Of a DNA stretch of 64,000 bases, positions 1 through 8,098 are shown one piece after another. The translations under genes and the position numbers were made by a program. A model generated the notes under the pieces. It searched no databases, had not been told where the DNA came from, and worked only from the letters and a program-made list of their open reading frames with translations. How positions within the stretch are numbered: position 1 is the first letter of the stretch; the number at the start of each line of letters is the position of its first letter. Origin of the DNA: JALHNI01 sp044226365 (GTDB lineage: Bacteria > Acidobacteriota > Terriglobia > Bryobacterales > Bryobacteraceae). The stretch is taken from assembly GCA_044226365.1 (NCBI GenBank), contig JBGAHE010000006.1, forward strand, positions 41,710 to 105,709, written 5' to 3'.

Positions 1-25
1 GCAGCGTGCGCCGCGAGATCTTTGC

Positions 26-421
26 TTAGCGCGCGGACGACGGCAGGATAGCCGTCCGGGAGAAGCCCAAACCGCGCACGCGATCCACCAGCCGGGCGAC
101 GTCGGCATAGGGCAGTTCCGGATCGCCGTCGACAAACAAAGTGCCGTCCGCGCGGCGCGCCAAGAGGCGCTTCAGACGGGCATCGAGCTCGGCATCCGCC
201 ACGGCTTCGCCGTTCAACGCGTAGTGCCCATCGCGATCGATCTTCACCAACAGCGGGAGCTCGGGATGGGGCGGGGCATTCTGCGGAGCGGGCTGCGGCA
301 CGGCGGTCGGCAGCCCGTGGGAGGCGAGCGGCGTGATCACCATGAGGATCATCATGAGGACGAGCAGCACGTCGATCAGCGGCGTGACATTGATCAGTGA
401 GCGGGTGTTTCCAGCAGCCAT
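26..421 (-). CDS. exbD: ExbD/TolR-family biopolymer transport protein
   Basis: 131-residue inner-membrane protein of the ExbD/TolR family, which with ExbB harvests the proton motive force to drive TonB (or TolA). A short N-terminal cytoplasmic stretch leads into a single transmembrane helix at about residues 12-33 that starts with the family signature NVTPLIDVLLVLMMI, including the conserved aspartate D17 that carries protons. The rest is a proline-rich linker and a periplasmic domain ending in ILPSSAR. Length is normal for the family. It lies 42 bases downstream of the RNA ligase gene on the same strand. No ExbB is visible, so a partner may lie beyond the left edge. The ribosome-binding site is weak. 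A TolR role cannot be excluded. Confidence 0.9.
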   Translation of the reverse strand: MAAGNTRSLINVTPLIDVLLVLMMILMVITPLASHGLPTAVPQPAPQNAPPHPELPLLVKIDRDGHYALNGEAVADAELDARLKRLLARRADGTLFVDGDPELPYADVARLVDRVRGLGFSRTAILPSSAR

Positions 422-463
422 GCCACGACTGACACCGGCCAGCCGACCAGAGTTCCGCGAAAT

Positions 464-1138
464 CTAGCGGCGTAGATGATTGCGTTCGAGGGCCTGCTTG
501 GTCCAATGCTCGCCAATGGCCTGCACGAACTCGGGTCGCACCAGCTTCGCCCGGGCTCCGAGCCATTCGCCGCCATCCTGACGCAGATAGATGCCTTCGG
601 CCGCATGCGTGGCAAACTGCGATTGCAGCGAGCCTACCATCACTTCGAGCTCGTGGAGGGTGAAGCGGCCTTGCGCCACCTGGGGAGCGGTGCAGATGCC
701 ATGTTGCGCGGCCCAGGCATTGCGGCGGGCCGAACACCAGAAGCGGCCCGCTCGAGGTTCGTAAACGTCGAAGGCGATGAAGTAGTCCGGCAGGGCGTCG
801 TAGCGCACGCTGTGCACCGCGAAGCACCATTCGCCGAAGAGGGCCAGATGCTCGCCCAGCCCTTCGCGGAGAGCTTCACGATGGGTGGCGAGCCAGGGCC
901 ACAAGGCTTGAAACTGAGGATGGTCGCCGCGACCCAGAATCGTCCCCCGATTCTTCGCCATCGGCTCGCCGCGCTCGTCGAGAAAGATACCGACATTGGC
1001 GCCGTCGATCTTCTCCTCCACTACCACGGGCCAGCGCAGGAAGTCCTCGGCTTCGTCGGGCGAAAGCACTTTGTCGGCGCGCGGCACGCCCGGCCCCAGC
1101 CAAGCTAGATGCGGGGTATGGGGGAACTTGAACTCCAT
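464..1138 (-). CDS. RNA ligase family protein (nucleotidyltransferase)
   Basis: 224-residue protein of the ATP-dependent RNA ligase / DRB0094-like nucleotidyltransferase family, expected to adenylate itself on lysine and seal RNA ends. Motif I is EEKIDGANVGI with predicted nucleophile K43 in KIDG. A motif III-like FGEW is at 101-104 and is followed by AFDVYE. Motif IV is EGIYLR at 181-186 and motif V is AKLVRPEF at 197-204. The protein is little more than the catalytic core, with no obvious extra RNA-binding domain. Its ATG overlaps the stop of the PIN gene as TAATG, which implies translational coupling. The nearby nuclease and ATPase suggest RNA repair or defence (inference). DNA or RNA substrate cannot be told from sequence alone. 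Confidence 0.88.
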   Translation of the reverse strand: MEFKFPHTPHLAWLGPGVPRADKVLSPDEAEDFLRWPVVVEEKIDGANVGIFLDERGEPMAKNRGTILGRGDHPQFQALWPWLATHREALREGLGEHLALFGEWCFAVHSVRYDALPDYFIAFDVYEPRAGRFWCSARRNAWAAQHGICTAPQVAQGRFTLHELEVMVGSLQSQFATHAAEGIYLRQDGGEWLGARAKLVRPEFVQAIGEHWTKQALERNHLRR

Positions 1139-1683
1139 TACTGGCCTCCGCCCATTTTGCGGTCGTAGTACGGCTGCAGAAACTCTTCGTCCACCAACTC
1201 CACGGTGATGCCCGCGGCGGCCAGGCCGTCACGCCAGCCGATCCACTTGCTGTCGGTCGCCTCCAGAATCGGGGGCTTGGCCGGATGGGCGTTCGCCACG
1301 GCGATGAACTTACGGTCCGAGGGATCGATCATCGCCGCGAGTTCTTCAGACACTTGCGGGAATTCGGCGAACTCCGTGCGCGAACCTTCGGACGGCGTCA
1401 GCGTCACCTGAGTGCAATGCCGCGGGTTGTACTGTTGGCGGGCGAGCCACAGGAAGAACATATCGCCGTAACCGGAGCGGGAACGCGATGGCAGGCGGTG
1501 CCCGTACTCCTCGAGAATCAGGCCGCCCTGATCGACGCACACCACGCGCTCGTCCATGACGGACGCGAGGCGATCCGCGCACGTCGCCGCAATGGGTGCC
1601 CATTCCGGGTCCGCGCCGTTGGCCGCAATCAGCACATTGGTGTCCACCACGATCGGCTGCGGCGCCGCCTTGCGCTTGGCCAT
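1138..1683 (-). CDS. PIN-like domain protein, putative RNase
   Basis: 181-residue protein read as a PIN-fold ribonuclease. The first strand ends in the acidic motif IVVDTNVLIAAN with D14. Further candidate metal ligands are E58/E59 in LILEEY, D123 in DPSDRKFIAVANA, and D144 in EATDSKWIGW, which matches the usual PIN order of acidic residues. It is longer than VapC toxins (about 130 residues) and no VapB-like antitoxin lies beside it. Instead it is wedged by 1-base TAATG overlaps between a DUF3696 ATPase gene upstream and an RNA ligase gene downstream. An ATPase-controlled nuclease is the natural reading of this context (inference). Family assignment rests on motifs only. Confidence 0.75.
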   Translation of the reverse strand: MAKRKAAPQPIVVDTNVLIAANGADPEWAPIAATCADRLASVMDERVVCVDQGGLILEEYGHRLPSRSRSGYGDMFFLWLARQQYNPRHCTQVTLTPSEGSRTEFAEFPQVSEELAAMIDPSDRKFIAVANAHPAKPPILEATDSKWIGWRDGLAAAGITVELVDEEFLQPYYDRKMGGGQ

Positions 1684-3056
1684 TAGCGCGCCTTCGCCCG
1701 CTCGGCCGCGGCCTTCAAGCGCAGCCGGACGTCCTCCATCTCGTCACCGAAGAAGTCCGGCGGCCAATTGGCGATGTCCCCGTATTCGTTGATTTCCAGC
1801 GGCTCGATCAGCGAACCATCGGCGCCCGCACGGCAAACATACAGCGCCACCTGCTCCGGCCGGACCGTCTGTTCGGCGATCAGGCGCTGCAGCCGGTAGA
1901 TGAAGTGTTCCGAGTGACTTTCGATGAGGAACTGAATGTTCCGGTCCCGCCCATCCTCGCGACTTTGGATCGCCTCCACAAACAGATTCGCCAGATACGC
2001 CTGCACGCGCGGATGCAGATGCAACTCGGGCTGCTCCACCACAATCGTGGCGCTGGGCGGCGCATAAAAGCTTTCGACGATCACCGGCAGCACCTGCGAA
2101 ACACCGAAGCCGACGTCCGGCAGGTTGGTTTGCACTTCCGCCTGGCCGGCTTCGACAAGGATCTCGTACTGGCGGGACGCCCGCGCCAGCCGCTTCGCGT
2201 CGAAGTTCTCCAGCATGCCCAGTTCCTTGAGCCAGCGCCCTACTACTTCGAGCAACGTCACCGAACGGCGATTAAAGCCCGGACTGAGACGCCGCCGGCT
2301 GGAAGCAAGCAACGCGGGAATCGTGTAGCGTCCGTCGAAGCCCACACTCTCCGGCGCCTCCCCGGACCAGCTATAGGTGCGCCGGGCGCGCTGCCGCAAC
2401 GGGCCCACATACTGCAGACGCCGCAACTGCTGCTCCCACCGCAATACCAGATCACTCAGAAAGCCCGCGTTCTGAAAGTACGCCAGCACCTCTTCCGGAA
2501 AGCCGTAGAAGCGCAGCGGCTCCGGCAACGGCCACGCCCGCCCGCGATGCCGCGCCAGCTTGTACGAAGGCGAAGTGCTGAGCCCGTATTCGTGCGCCTT
2601 TTGCCGGCGCATCTCCACGGCGAGTCCGCCTGCCTCGGGGTCGCCGAGCGTGTAGCTCAAGCGCTCCACCCATTGGCGAGCCGCCTCGCGATCGGTGGCC
2701 ACCGTGCCGGCGAAGCTCATCCGCTCGCCCTGGTAGTGCGCGTCGGTGAGCACGTCGGCCACCTGCATGGCTTCGGGCAGGGTCCATTGCAGTTCGAAGT
2801 CGATCCGCCGCTTCGTATCGTGTCCGTAGACGAGGTCGCGATAGGTGCCGAGGTCGACGTCCGTATTCTCATCGCCGGGATGCAGCACCTGCCGCCGGTC
2901 CCGCGATTCGGCCGATTGCCGCAACATCAGGAGGAACTGCAGCAGACTGGTTTTGCCGGCACTGTTCGAGCCAAAAAAGACAGTGAGCGGCGCCAGGCGA
3001 ACCGGTCCGGTGTCGCGCCAGGCTTTGAAGTTACGAAGAGCAAGTTGCGTCAGCAT
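1683..3056 (-). CDS. AAA family ATPase, DUF3696 (SMC/OLD-like)
   Basis: 457-residue ABC/SMC-type ATPase. The start MLTQLALRNFKAWRD is the usual beginning of RecF/OLD-like ATPases. Walker A is GSNSAGKTSLL at 29-39, a signature-like GFGVSQ is at 316-321, and Walker B is IVVEQPELHLHP at 338-349 with catalytic E341. The switch histidine is in IESHSEHF at 378-385. The C-terminus (LEINEYGDIANWPPDFF) matches the DUF3696 tail. The middle (about 80-300) lacks a long coiled coil, unlike true SMC proteins. It starts 4 bases after tspO and its stop overlaps the PIN gene start as TAATG. Such ATPases often accompany nucleases in defence loci (family knowledge), and here it probably controls the PIN protein (inference). 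Confidence 0.88.
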   Translation of the reverse strand: MLTQLALRNFKAWRDTGPVRLAPLTVFFGSNSAGKTSLLQFLLMLRQSAESRDRRQVLHPGDENTDVDLGTYRDLVYGHDTKRRIDFELQWTLPEAMQVADVLTDAHYQGERMSFAGTVATDREAARQWVERLSYTLGDPEAGGLAVEMRRQKAHEYGLSTSPSYKLARHRGRAWPLPEPLRFYGFPEEVLAYFQNAGFLSDLVLRWEQQLRRLQYVGPLRQRARRTYSWSGEAPESVGFDGRYTIPALLASSRRRLSPGFNRRSVTLLEVVGRWLKELGMLENFDAKRLARASRQYEILVEAGQAEVQTNLPDVGFGVSQVLPVIVESFYAPPSATIVVEQPELHLHPRVQAYLANLFVEAIQSREDGRDRNIQFLIESHSEHFIYRLQRLIAEQTVRPEQVALYVCRAGADGSLIEPLEINEYGDIANWPPDFFGDEMEDVRLRLKAAAERAKAR

Positions 3057-3060
3057 GAAG

Positions 3061-3543
3061 CTAGTTCAGCCGCCAAATTTCGAAGTTCAGCGCGCTGGCG
3101 AAGCTCACCCATGCCAGGTACGGCACCAGCATCACTCCGGCCACGCGACTCTGCCGGAAGAAGCTCTGCATGGTGAGGAAGATGGCCAACCACAAGAGCC
3201 CGATGCAGGCGAGCGCGCCGTCCAGCGCATGCAGGCCGAAGAAGATCCAGGACCAGGCGAAGTTCAACAGGAGCTGAATCCCAAACAGTTGCAGCGCCCG
3301 CAGACGTTCTTGCGACTGCGGCCGGCACCACACCAGCCACGCCGCCACCGCCATGAGGGCGTAAAGCACGGTCCACACCGGCGCAAACACGTCGTTCGGA
3401 GGATTGAAGCTCGGCTTGACTAAGCCGGCATACCAGGTCGGAATCGCCGAGGCCGTGATGGCGCCGGAAACTCCCGCCCCGGCAAAAGTCACGGCCAGGA
3501 ATCCGGCCAAAGCCAACCAACGCAAACGAGGAGAGTTGGACAT
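3061..3543 (-). CDS. tspO: TspO/MBR family membrane protein
   Basis: 160-residue integral membrane protein of the TspO/MBR (peripheral benzodiazepine receptor) family, which binds tetrapyrroles and cholesterol-like ligands and modulates stress and porphyrin metabolism. Five hydrophobic helices fill the length. The family motifs are clear: WYAGLVKPSFNPPNDVFAPV after helix 1, then WTVLYALMAVAAWLVW, and FAWSWIFFGLHALDGAL. Length is exactly that expected. It lies 32 bases downstream of the outer-membrane factor gene and only 4 bases upstream of the DUF3696 ATPase gene, so it is probably cotranscribed with the efflux operon, the ATPase group, or both. A link to the ATPase-nuclease-ligase genes is unproven. 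Confidence 0.93.
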   Translation of the reverse strand: MSNSPRLRWLALAGFLAVTFAGAGVSGAITASAIPTWYAGLVKPSFNPPNDVFAPVWTVLYALMAVAAWLVWCRPQSQERLRALQLFGIQLLLNFAWSWIFFGLHALDGALACIGLLWLAIFLTMQSFFRQSRVAGVMLVPYLAWVSFASALNFEIWRLN

Positions 3544-3575
3544 GCCTCCAGTCTCGCAGAGCGTCAGCGGGACGG

Positions 3576-4949
3576 CTAGTTCTGCCAGCCGCCGCCCAAA
3601 GCGTTGTAGATCTGCACCAGCGCCAGCCGCTCATTCAAGCGCGCCTGCGCCAAGTCAATCTCCGAATCGAACAACGCGGTCTCGCTTTGCAGCACTTCCA
3701 GGTAACTGGTCGCGCCGCCGCGATAACGGATGCCCGAAAGCTCCGCCGCCTGCTGCGCAGCCTGCCGCAACGCCTCCTGCCGCTCGCGATACTCGCGGCG
3801 CTTGGCGACGGCCACCAACGCATCGGAGACTTCCCGGAACGCCTGTTGGATGGACTGCAGATAGCTGAAGACCATCTCTTCCTTGCGCGCTTCGGTGAGG
3901 CGGACAGTGTTGCGAATCCGGCTGTAATCGAAGATGGGCTGCGTCATGGCCGCGCCGATGTTGTAGACCTTCGAGTCGAACAAGCCGGTCAGCGAGTAGG
4001 CCTGGAAGCCGGTCGTCCCGGTGAGTGAGATCTGCGGGAAGTAGGCAGCCTTCGCCACACCGATGCGGGCATTGGCCGCGATCAGTTCGAGCTCCGCGCG
4101 CCGGATGTCCGGGCGGCGTTCGAGCAGTGCCGACGGCAAGCCGGCCGGCACCGTGGGCGGTAGCGGCTGCTCCAGCAAACTCTTGCCGCGCGTCACGCCT
4201 TCCGGATTGCGGCCCGTCAGCACGCTGATCAGATTCTCCTGCTGCTCAATCAGCCTTTCGAGGTCGGGGACCTTACGACCGGCCTGCTCCACGAGAATCT
4301 CCGCCTGGTGGACGTCCACGCGAGACACGGCGCCGCCTTCTTCAAGCGTGCGCGTCAGGTCCCGCGACTCGCGCCGGGCGGCGAGCGTCCGTCGGGCGAT
4401 CTCCAGTTCGAGGTCATACTCACGCAGTTGAAAATAGGCGGTCGCGAGATTGCTCACCAACGTGGCAAGGATTGCCTTGCGGCCCCACTCGGTCGCCGCG
4501 AGCGTCGCGCGATCGGCTTCGGCCGCCTTGCGATAACGGCCCCAGAAGTCCAGTTGCCAGGCCGCGGAAAGGCCCAGTTGGCTCATATTCGCTTCAAAAG
4601 CGGGGAACACCGGATTGCTGGGATTGCGTTGACGCGCCACGCTGCCCGTGCCGTTGATCGTGGGGAACTGGTCGGCGCGCGTGATGCCCAACTGCGCCTG
4701 GGCCTGCGCAACACGCGAGGCCGCGATCTTCGCGTCGAGATTGCCGGCCAGCGCGGTGCGAATCAGCTTCTGCAGTTCTTCGTCCCCGAAGACCGTCCAC
4801 CACTTCGCGTCGCCCAACGACTCCGGCGTGGCGTCCACCGCGGCCCGAAAAGCCGGAGGCGCCGGCACCGCGGGCCGCTGATACTTCGGGCCCATGGTGC
4901 AGGCACCCAGCATCAGCAGCCCCGGCCATAACCAAAGGTGCTTCCTCAT
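3576..4949 (-). CDS. RND efflux outer-membrane factor, NodT/OprM-type lipoprotein
   Basis: 457-residue TolC-superfamily outer-membrane channel of the NodT/OprM lipoprotein type. The signal peptide ends in a lipobox LGAC with lipidated C17, followed by the typical TMGPKYQRPAVPAPPAFR. Two long repeated halves contain the helical barrel segments (for example ATAYFQLREYDLELEI and LERRPDIRRAELELIAANARIG). The LLERRPDIR motif is diagnostic. The protein should form the exit duct for the RND pump encoded just upstream. Its ATG overlaps the pump stop codon by 4 bases (ATGA), so the two are translationally coupled. Length and domain order are normal. Confidence 0.95.
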   Translation of the reverse strand: MRKHLWLWPGLLMLGACTMGPKYQRPAVPAPPAFRAAVDATPESLGDAKWWTVFGDEELQKLIRTALAGNLDAKIAASRVAQAQAQLGITRADQFPTINGTGSVARQRNPSNPVFPAFEANMSQLGLSAAWQLDFWGRYRKAAEADRATLAATEWGRKAILATLVSNLATAYFQLREYDLELEIARRTLAARRESRDLTRTLEEGGAVSRVDVHQAEILVEQAGRKVPDLERLIEQQENLISVLTGRNPEGVTRGKSLLEQPLPPTVPAGLPSALLERRPDIRRAELELIAANARIGVAKAAYFPQISLTGTTGFQAYSLTGLFDSKVYNIGAAMTQPIFDYSRIRNTVRLTEARKEEMVFSYLQSIQQAFREVSDALVAVAKRREYRERQEALRQAAQQAAELSGIRYRGGATSYLEVLQSETALFDSEIDLAQARLNERLALVQIYNALGGGWQN

Positions 4950-7900
4950 GCAGGTTCTCCTTCGCCCGCCAGCGGGGCCGTTTTGCGGGAGAAGCGGGCA
5001 ATCAGCCGCTCCACGATGACGAACATCACCGGGATCAGGAAGATGGCGATCAGCGTGGCGGCCAGCATGCCACCGATCACCACCGTGCCCAGGATCTGTC
5101 GCGAGACCGCTCCCGAGCCGCTAGCTCGCCACAGCGGCACGCAGCCCAGGATGAAGGCGAAGGCCGTCATCAGAATGGGCCGCAAGCGCAGACGAGCCGC
5201 ACTTAAAGCCGCCTCCACCACTGTCTTCCCTCGCTCGTATTCGAGCTTGGCGAATTCGACGATTAGAATCGCGTTTTTCGCCGACATGCCGATCAGCATC
5301 ACCAGGCCGATCTGCGCGTAGACGTTGTTCTCGAAGCCGCGCAGCATCAGCGCCAGATACGCGCCCAGTACCGCCACCGGCGTCACCAGCAGCACGCTGA
5401 ACGGTAGAGACCAGCTTTCATACTGGGCCGCGAGAATCAGAAAGACGAACAGCAGCGAGATGCCATAGATCGCCGCGGGTGAGATGCCCTCCATCGCCTT
5501 CTTCTCCTGGAACGACATGCCCGTATAGTCGAAGGCCATGCCGGAAGGCATCGTCTCGGCGAACGTCTCTTCGAGCGCCGCCATCGCCTGCCCGGAACTG
5601 TACCCCGGCGCCGCCGCACCGAAGATCTGCGTGGCCCGGTATTCGTTGTAGCGGAAGTTGAACTCCGAGCCACTGCGCTTGGAAATGCGCGTCAGCGTGC
5701 TGAGCGGCACCATCGTCCCCGCGGAGTTCGCCACGTAGAACTGGCCGATGTCCTCGGGCTTGGTGCGATACTCGCCTTCGGCCGCCACGTAGACCTGCCA
5801 TTGCCGGCCGAAGCGGTTGAAGTAGTTCACCAGATACCCGCCCATGAAAGTCTGCAGCGTGTTGTAGATGTCGCCGATGGCCACGCCTTGCCGCGCGGCT
5901 TGCTCGCGGTCCACATCGACATAGAGTTGCGGCACGTTCGGCAGGAAGGCGGAGCTCACGCCCACCAGTTCCTGGCGCTTACTGGCGGCGCCGACAAAGG
6001 TGAAGACGTTCTTCGCGAACTCTTCTTCGCTGCCACCGGAGCGGTCTTCAAGCACGAAGGTGAAGCCGCCGGTGCTGCCCACGCCGGGAATGGCGGGCGG
6101 GCTGATGGGGAAGGCAAAGGCATCGGGCACCTGCGAAATCTCGCCGGCCAGACGGCCTTGGATCACTTCAAACTGCTCCTCGGCGCTCTCCCGTTCGCTC
6201 CAGTCCTTCAGCGTCACCCAGAAGATGCCGTTGTAAGTGTTCTGCACGCCGGTGAGCAGGTCGAAGCCCACCACGGTGAACACCGACGCGACGCCGGGGA
6301 TCTTGCGAACGCGCTCTTCGATCTTGCGCGCCGCCGCATTGCTGCGCTCGAGCGAGGCCGCATCGGGCAGGCGCATGGCCACCAGCAGGTAGCCCTGGTC
6401 CTCAGTGGGCAGGAACGAACTCGGCAGACGATTGCCCAGCGTCACGCCGCCAATCGTCACCAGCCCCAGGAAGATCACGCTCAACGCCGACTTGCGAATC
6501 AGCGCGCCGCTGACGCCGATGTACCCGTTGGTGGCTCGCTCAAAGGTGGCATTGAACCAGCCAAAGAAGCGCGCCAGCGGGCCTCGCGAAGGTTCCTTGC
6601 GCTTCAGCAGCAGGGCGCAGAGGGCGGGGCTGAGCGAGAGCGCGTTGAAGGCCGAGATGATCACCGAGATGGCAATCGTTACCGCGAACTGCTGATAGAG
6701 CCGTCCGGTGATACCCGGGATGAAGGCCGTGGGAATGAAGACGGCCGCCAGGATGAGCGCGATCGCGATCACCGGGCCGGACACTTCTTCCATCGCCTTG
6801 AGCGACGCTTCCTTCGGCGAAAGGCCCTTCTCGATGTGATGCTCCACGGCTTCCACCACCACAATCGCGTCGTCCACGACCAGGCCGATCGCCAGCACGA
6901 GACCGAACAGCGAAAGCGTATTCACCGAGAAGCCGAGGAGGGGGAAGATCATGAACGTGCCAATCAGCGAGACCGGCACCGCCAGCAGCGGAATCAGCGT
7001 AGCTCGCCAGCCCTGCAGGAACAGGTACACCACCAGCACCACCAGCGCGAGCGCTTCCAACAGCGTGTAGGTGATCTCCTTCATGCCCTGCGTCACCACC
7101 TTCGTGGTGTCCAGCGTCATGTCGAGCGCCAGGCCCTTCGGGAAACGCTTCTTCAACTGGTCGAGCTTGGCGTTGACGTTCTTCGCCGTCTCTACCGCGT
7201 TCGAGCCCGGCAGTTGGTAGACGGCCAGTCCCGCCGTCGGCTTGCCGTTGAAGCGGCTGATCATGTCGTAGGTCTGCGCGCCCATCTCAATGCGGGCCAC
7301 GTCGCGCAGCCGCAGCGTGGAGCCATCCGGATTCGAGCGAATGATGATGCCGCCGAACTCTTCGGGCGACGAGAAGCGGCCTTGCGCGCGGACGGTCAGC
7401 GTGAACTCCTGCCCGGGCGGCGCCGGGCGCCCGCCCAACTTACCGGCCGGATTCACGCGATTCTGCATCTGCACGGCCTGCACCAAATCCGGCACCGTGA
7501 CGTGCAGCTTGGCCAACTGATCGGGTTTCACCCAGATGCGCATCGCATACTGTCCACCGCCAAAGGCCTGCACGCGCGCCACGCCCTTCACCCGGGTGAG
7601 TTCGTCCATCAGGTTGATGTAGGCGTAGTTCGAGAGGAACACTTCGTCGCGCGAGTTGTCCGGGGAAAAGATGCTGACGAACATCAAGGGCGACATCAGA
7701 GACTTCTGGATGATCAGGCCGGACGTATTCACTTCCGCCGGCAGTTGCGAAGCGGCCTGCGCCGTGCGCAACTGCGTCAGCACCTGATCGACGTTCGGAT
7801 CGGTCGCCACGTTGAACGTCACGGTGATCGTCGCCGAGCCGTTGTTCGCCGACGTCGAACTCATGTAGTCCATGTTGTCGACGCCGCTGATCTGCTGCTC

Positions 7901-8095
7901 GAGCGGGGTGGTGACCGATTGCTCGAGCGTGTTGGCGTCGGCGCCCGGGTACATCGCCACCACTTGAATTTCGGGAGGAATGATGTCGGGGAATTGCGCC
8001 GTGGGCAAGCCCAGCAGCGCCACAATCCCGACAATGACCATGAGGATCGAAATCACCATGGCCACAATAGGCCGATGAATAAAGAATTTGGCCAT
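4946..8095 (-). CDS. acrB: RND multidrug efflux pump, HAE1 (AcrB-like) family
   Basis: 1049-residue inner-membrane proton/drug antiporter of the HAE1 family, the full length for AcrB-like pumps. It starts MAKFFIHRPIVAMVISILM, then PTAQFPDIIPPEI, as in AcrB. The transmembrane proton-relay residues are present: D408/D409 in LAIGLVVDDAIVVVEAVEHH (AcrB D407/D408) and the lysine in GMSAKNAILIVEF (AcrB K940). Two large periplasmic loops give the porter and docking domains, and 12 helices are expected. It forms a tripartite pump with the adaptor gene 3 bases upstream and the outer-membrane factor overlapping downstream. Substrates cannot be read from sequence. Expression should follow the TetR gene that heads the operon. 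Confidence 0.97.
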   Translation of the reverse strand: MAKFFIHRPIVAMVISILMVIVGIVALLGLPTAQFPDIIPPEIQVVAMYPGADANTLEQSVTTPLEQQISGVDNMDYMSSTSANNGSATITVTFNVATDPNVDQVLTQLRTAQAASQLPAEVNTSGLIIQKSLMSPLMFVSIFSPDNSRDEVFLSNYAYINLMDELTRVKGVARVQAFGGGQYAMRIWVKPDQLAKLHVTVPDLVQAVQMQNRVNPAGKLGGRPAPPGQEFTLTVRAQGRFSSPEEFGGIIIRSNPDGSTLRLRDVARIEMGAQTYDMISRFNGKPTAGLAVYQLPGSNAVETAKNVNAKLDQLKKRFPKGLALDMTLDTTKVVTQGMKEITYTLLEALALVVLVVYLFLQGWRATLIPLLAVPVSLIGTFMIFPLLGFSVNTLSLFGLVLAIGLVVDDAIVVVEAVEHHIEKGLSPKEASLKAMEEVSGPVIAIALILAAVFIPTAFIPGITGRLYQQFAVTIAISVIISAFNALSLSPALCALLLKRKEPSRGPLARFFGWFNATFERATNGYIGVSGALIRKSALSVIFLGLVTIGGVTLGNRLPSSFLPTEDQGYLLVAMRLPDAASLERSNAAARKIEERVRKIPGVASVFTVVGFDLLTGVQNTYNGIFWVTLKDWSERESAEEQFEVIQGRLAGEISQVPDAFAFPISPPAIPGVGSTGGFTFVLEDRSGGSEEEFAKNVFTFVGAASKRQELVGVSSAFLPNVPQLYVDVDREQAARQGVAIGDIYNTLQTFMGGYLVNYFNRFGRQWQVYVAAEGEYRTKPEDIGQFYVANSAGTMVPLSTLTRISKRSGSEFNFRYNEYRATQIFGAAAPGYSSGQAMAALEETFAETMPSGMAFDYTGMSFQEKKAMEGISPAAIYGISLLFVFLILAAQYESWSLPFSVLLVTPVAVLGAYLALMLRGFENNVYAQIGLVMLIGMSAKNAILIVEFAKLEYERGKTVVEAALSAARLRLRPILMTAFAFILGCVPLWRASGSGAVSRQILGTVVIGGMLAATLIAIFLIPVMFVIVERLIARFSRKTAPLAGEGEPA

Positions 8096-8098
8096 GTG

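Noticed and set aside
1596..3176. 526-codon plus-strand frame across the ATPase gene
   Set aside because: Antisense shadow; the minus-strand ATPase has intact Walker motifs.
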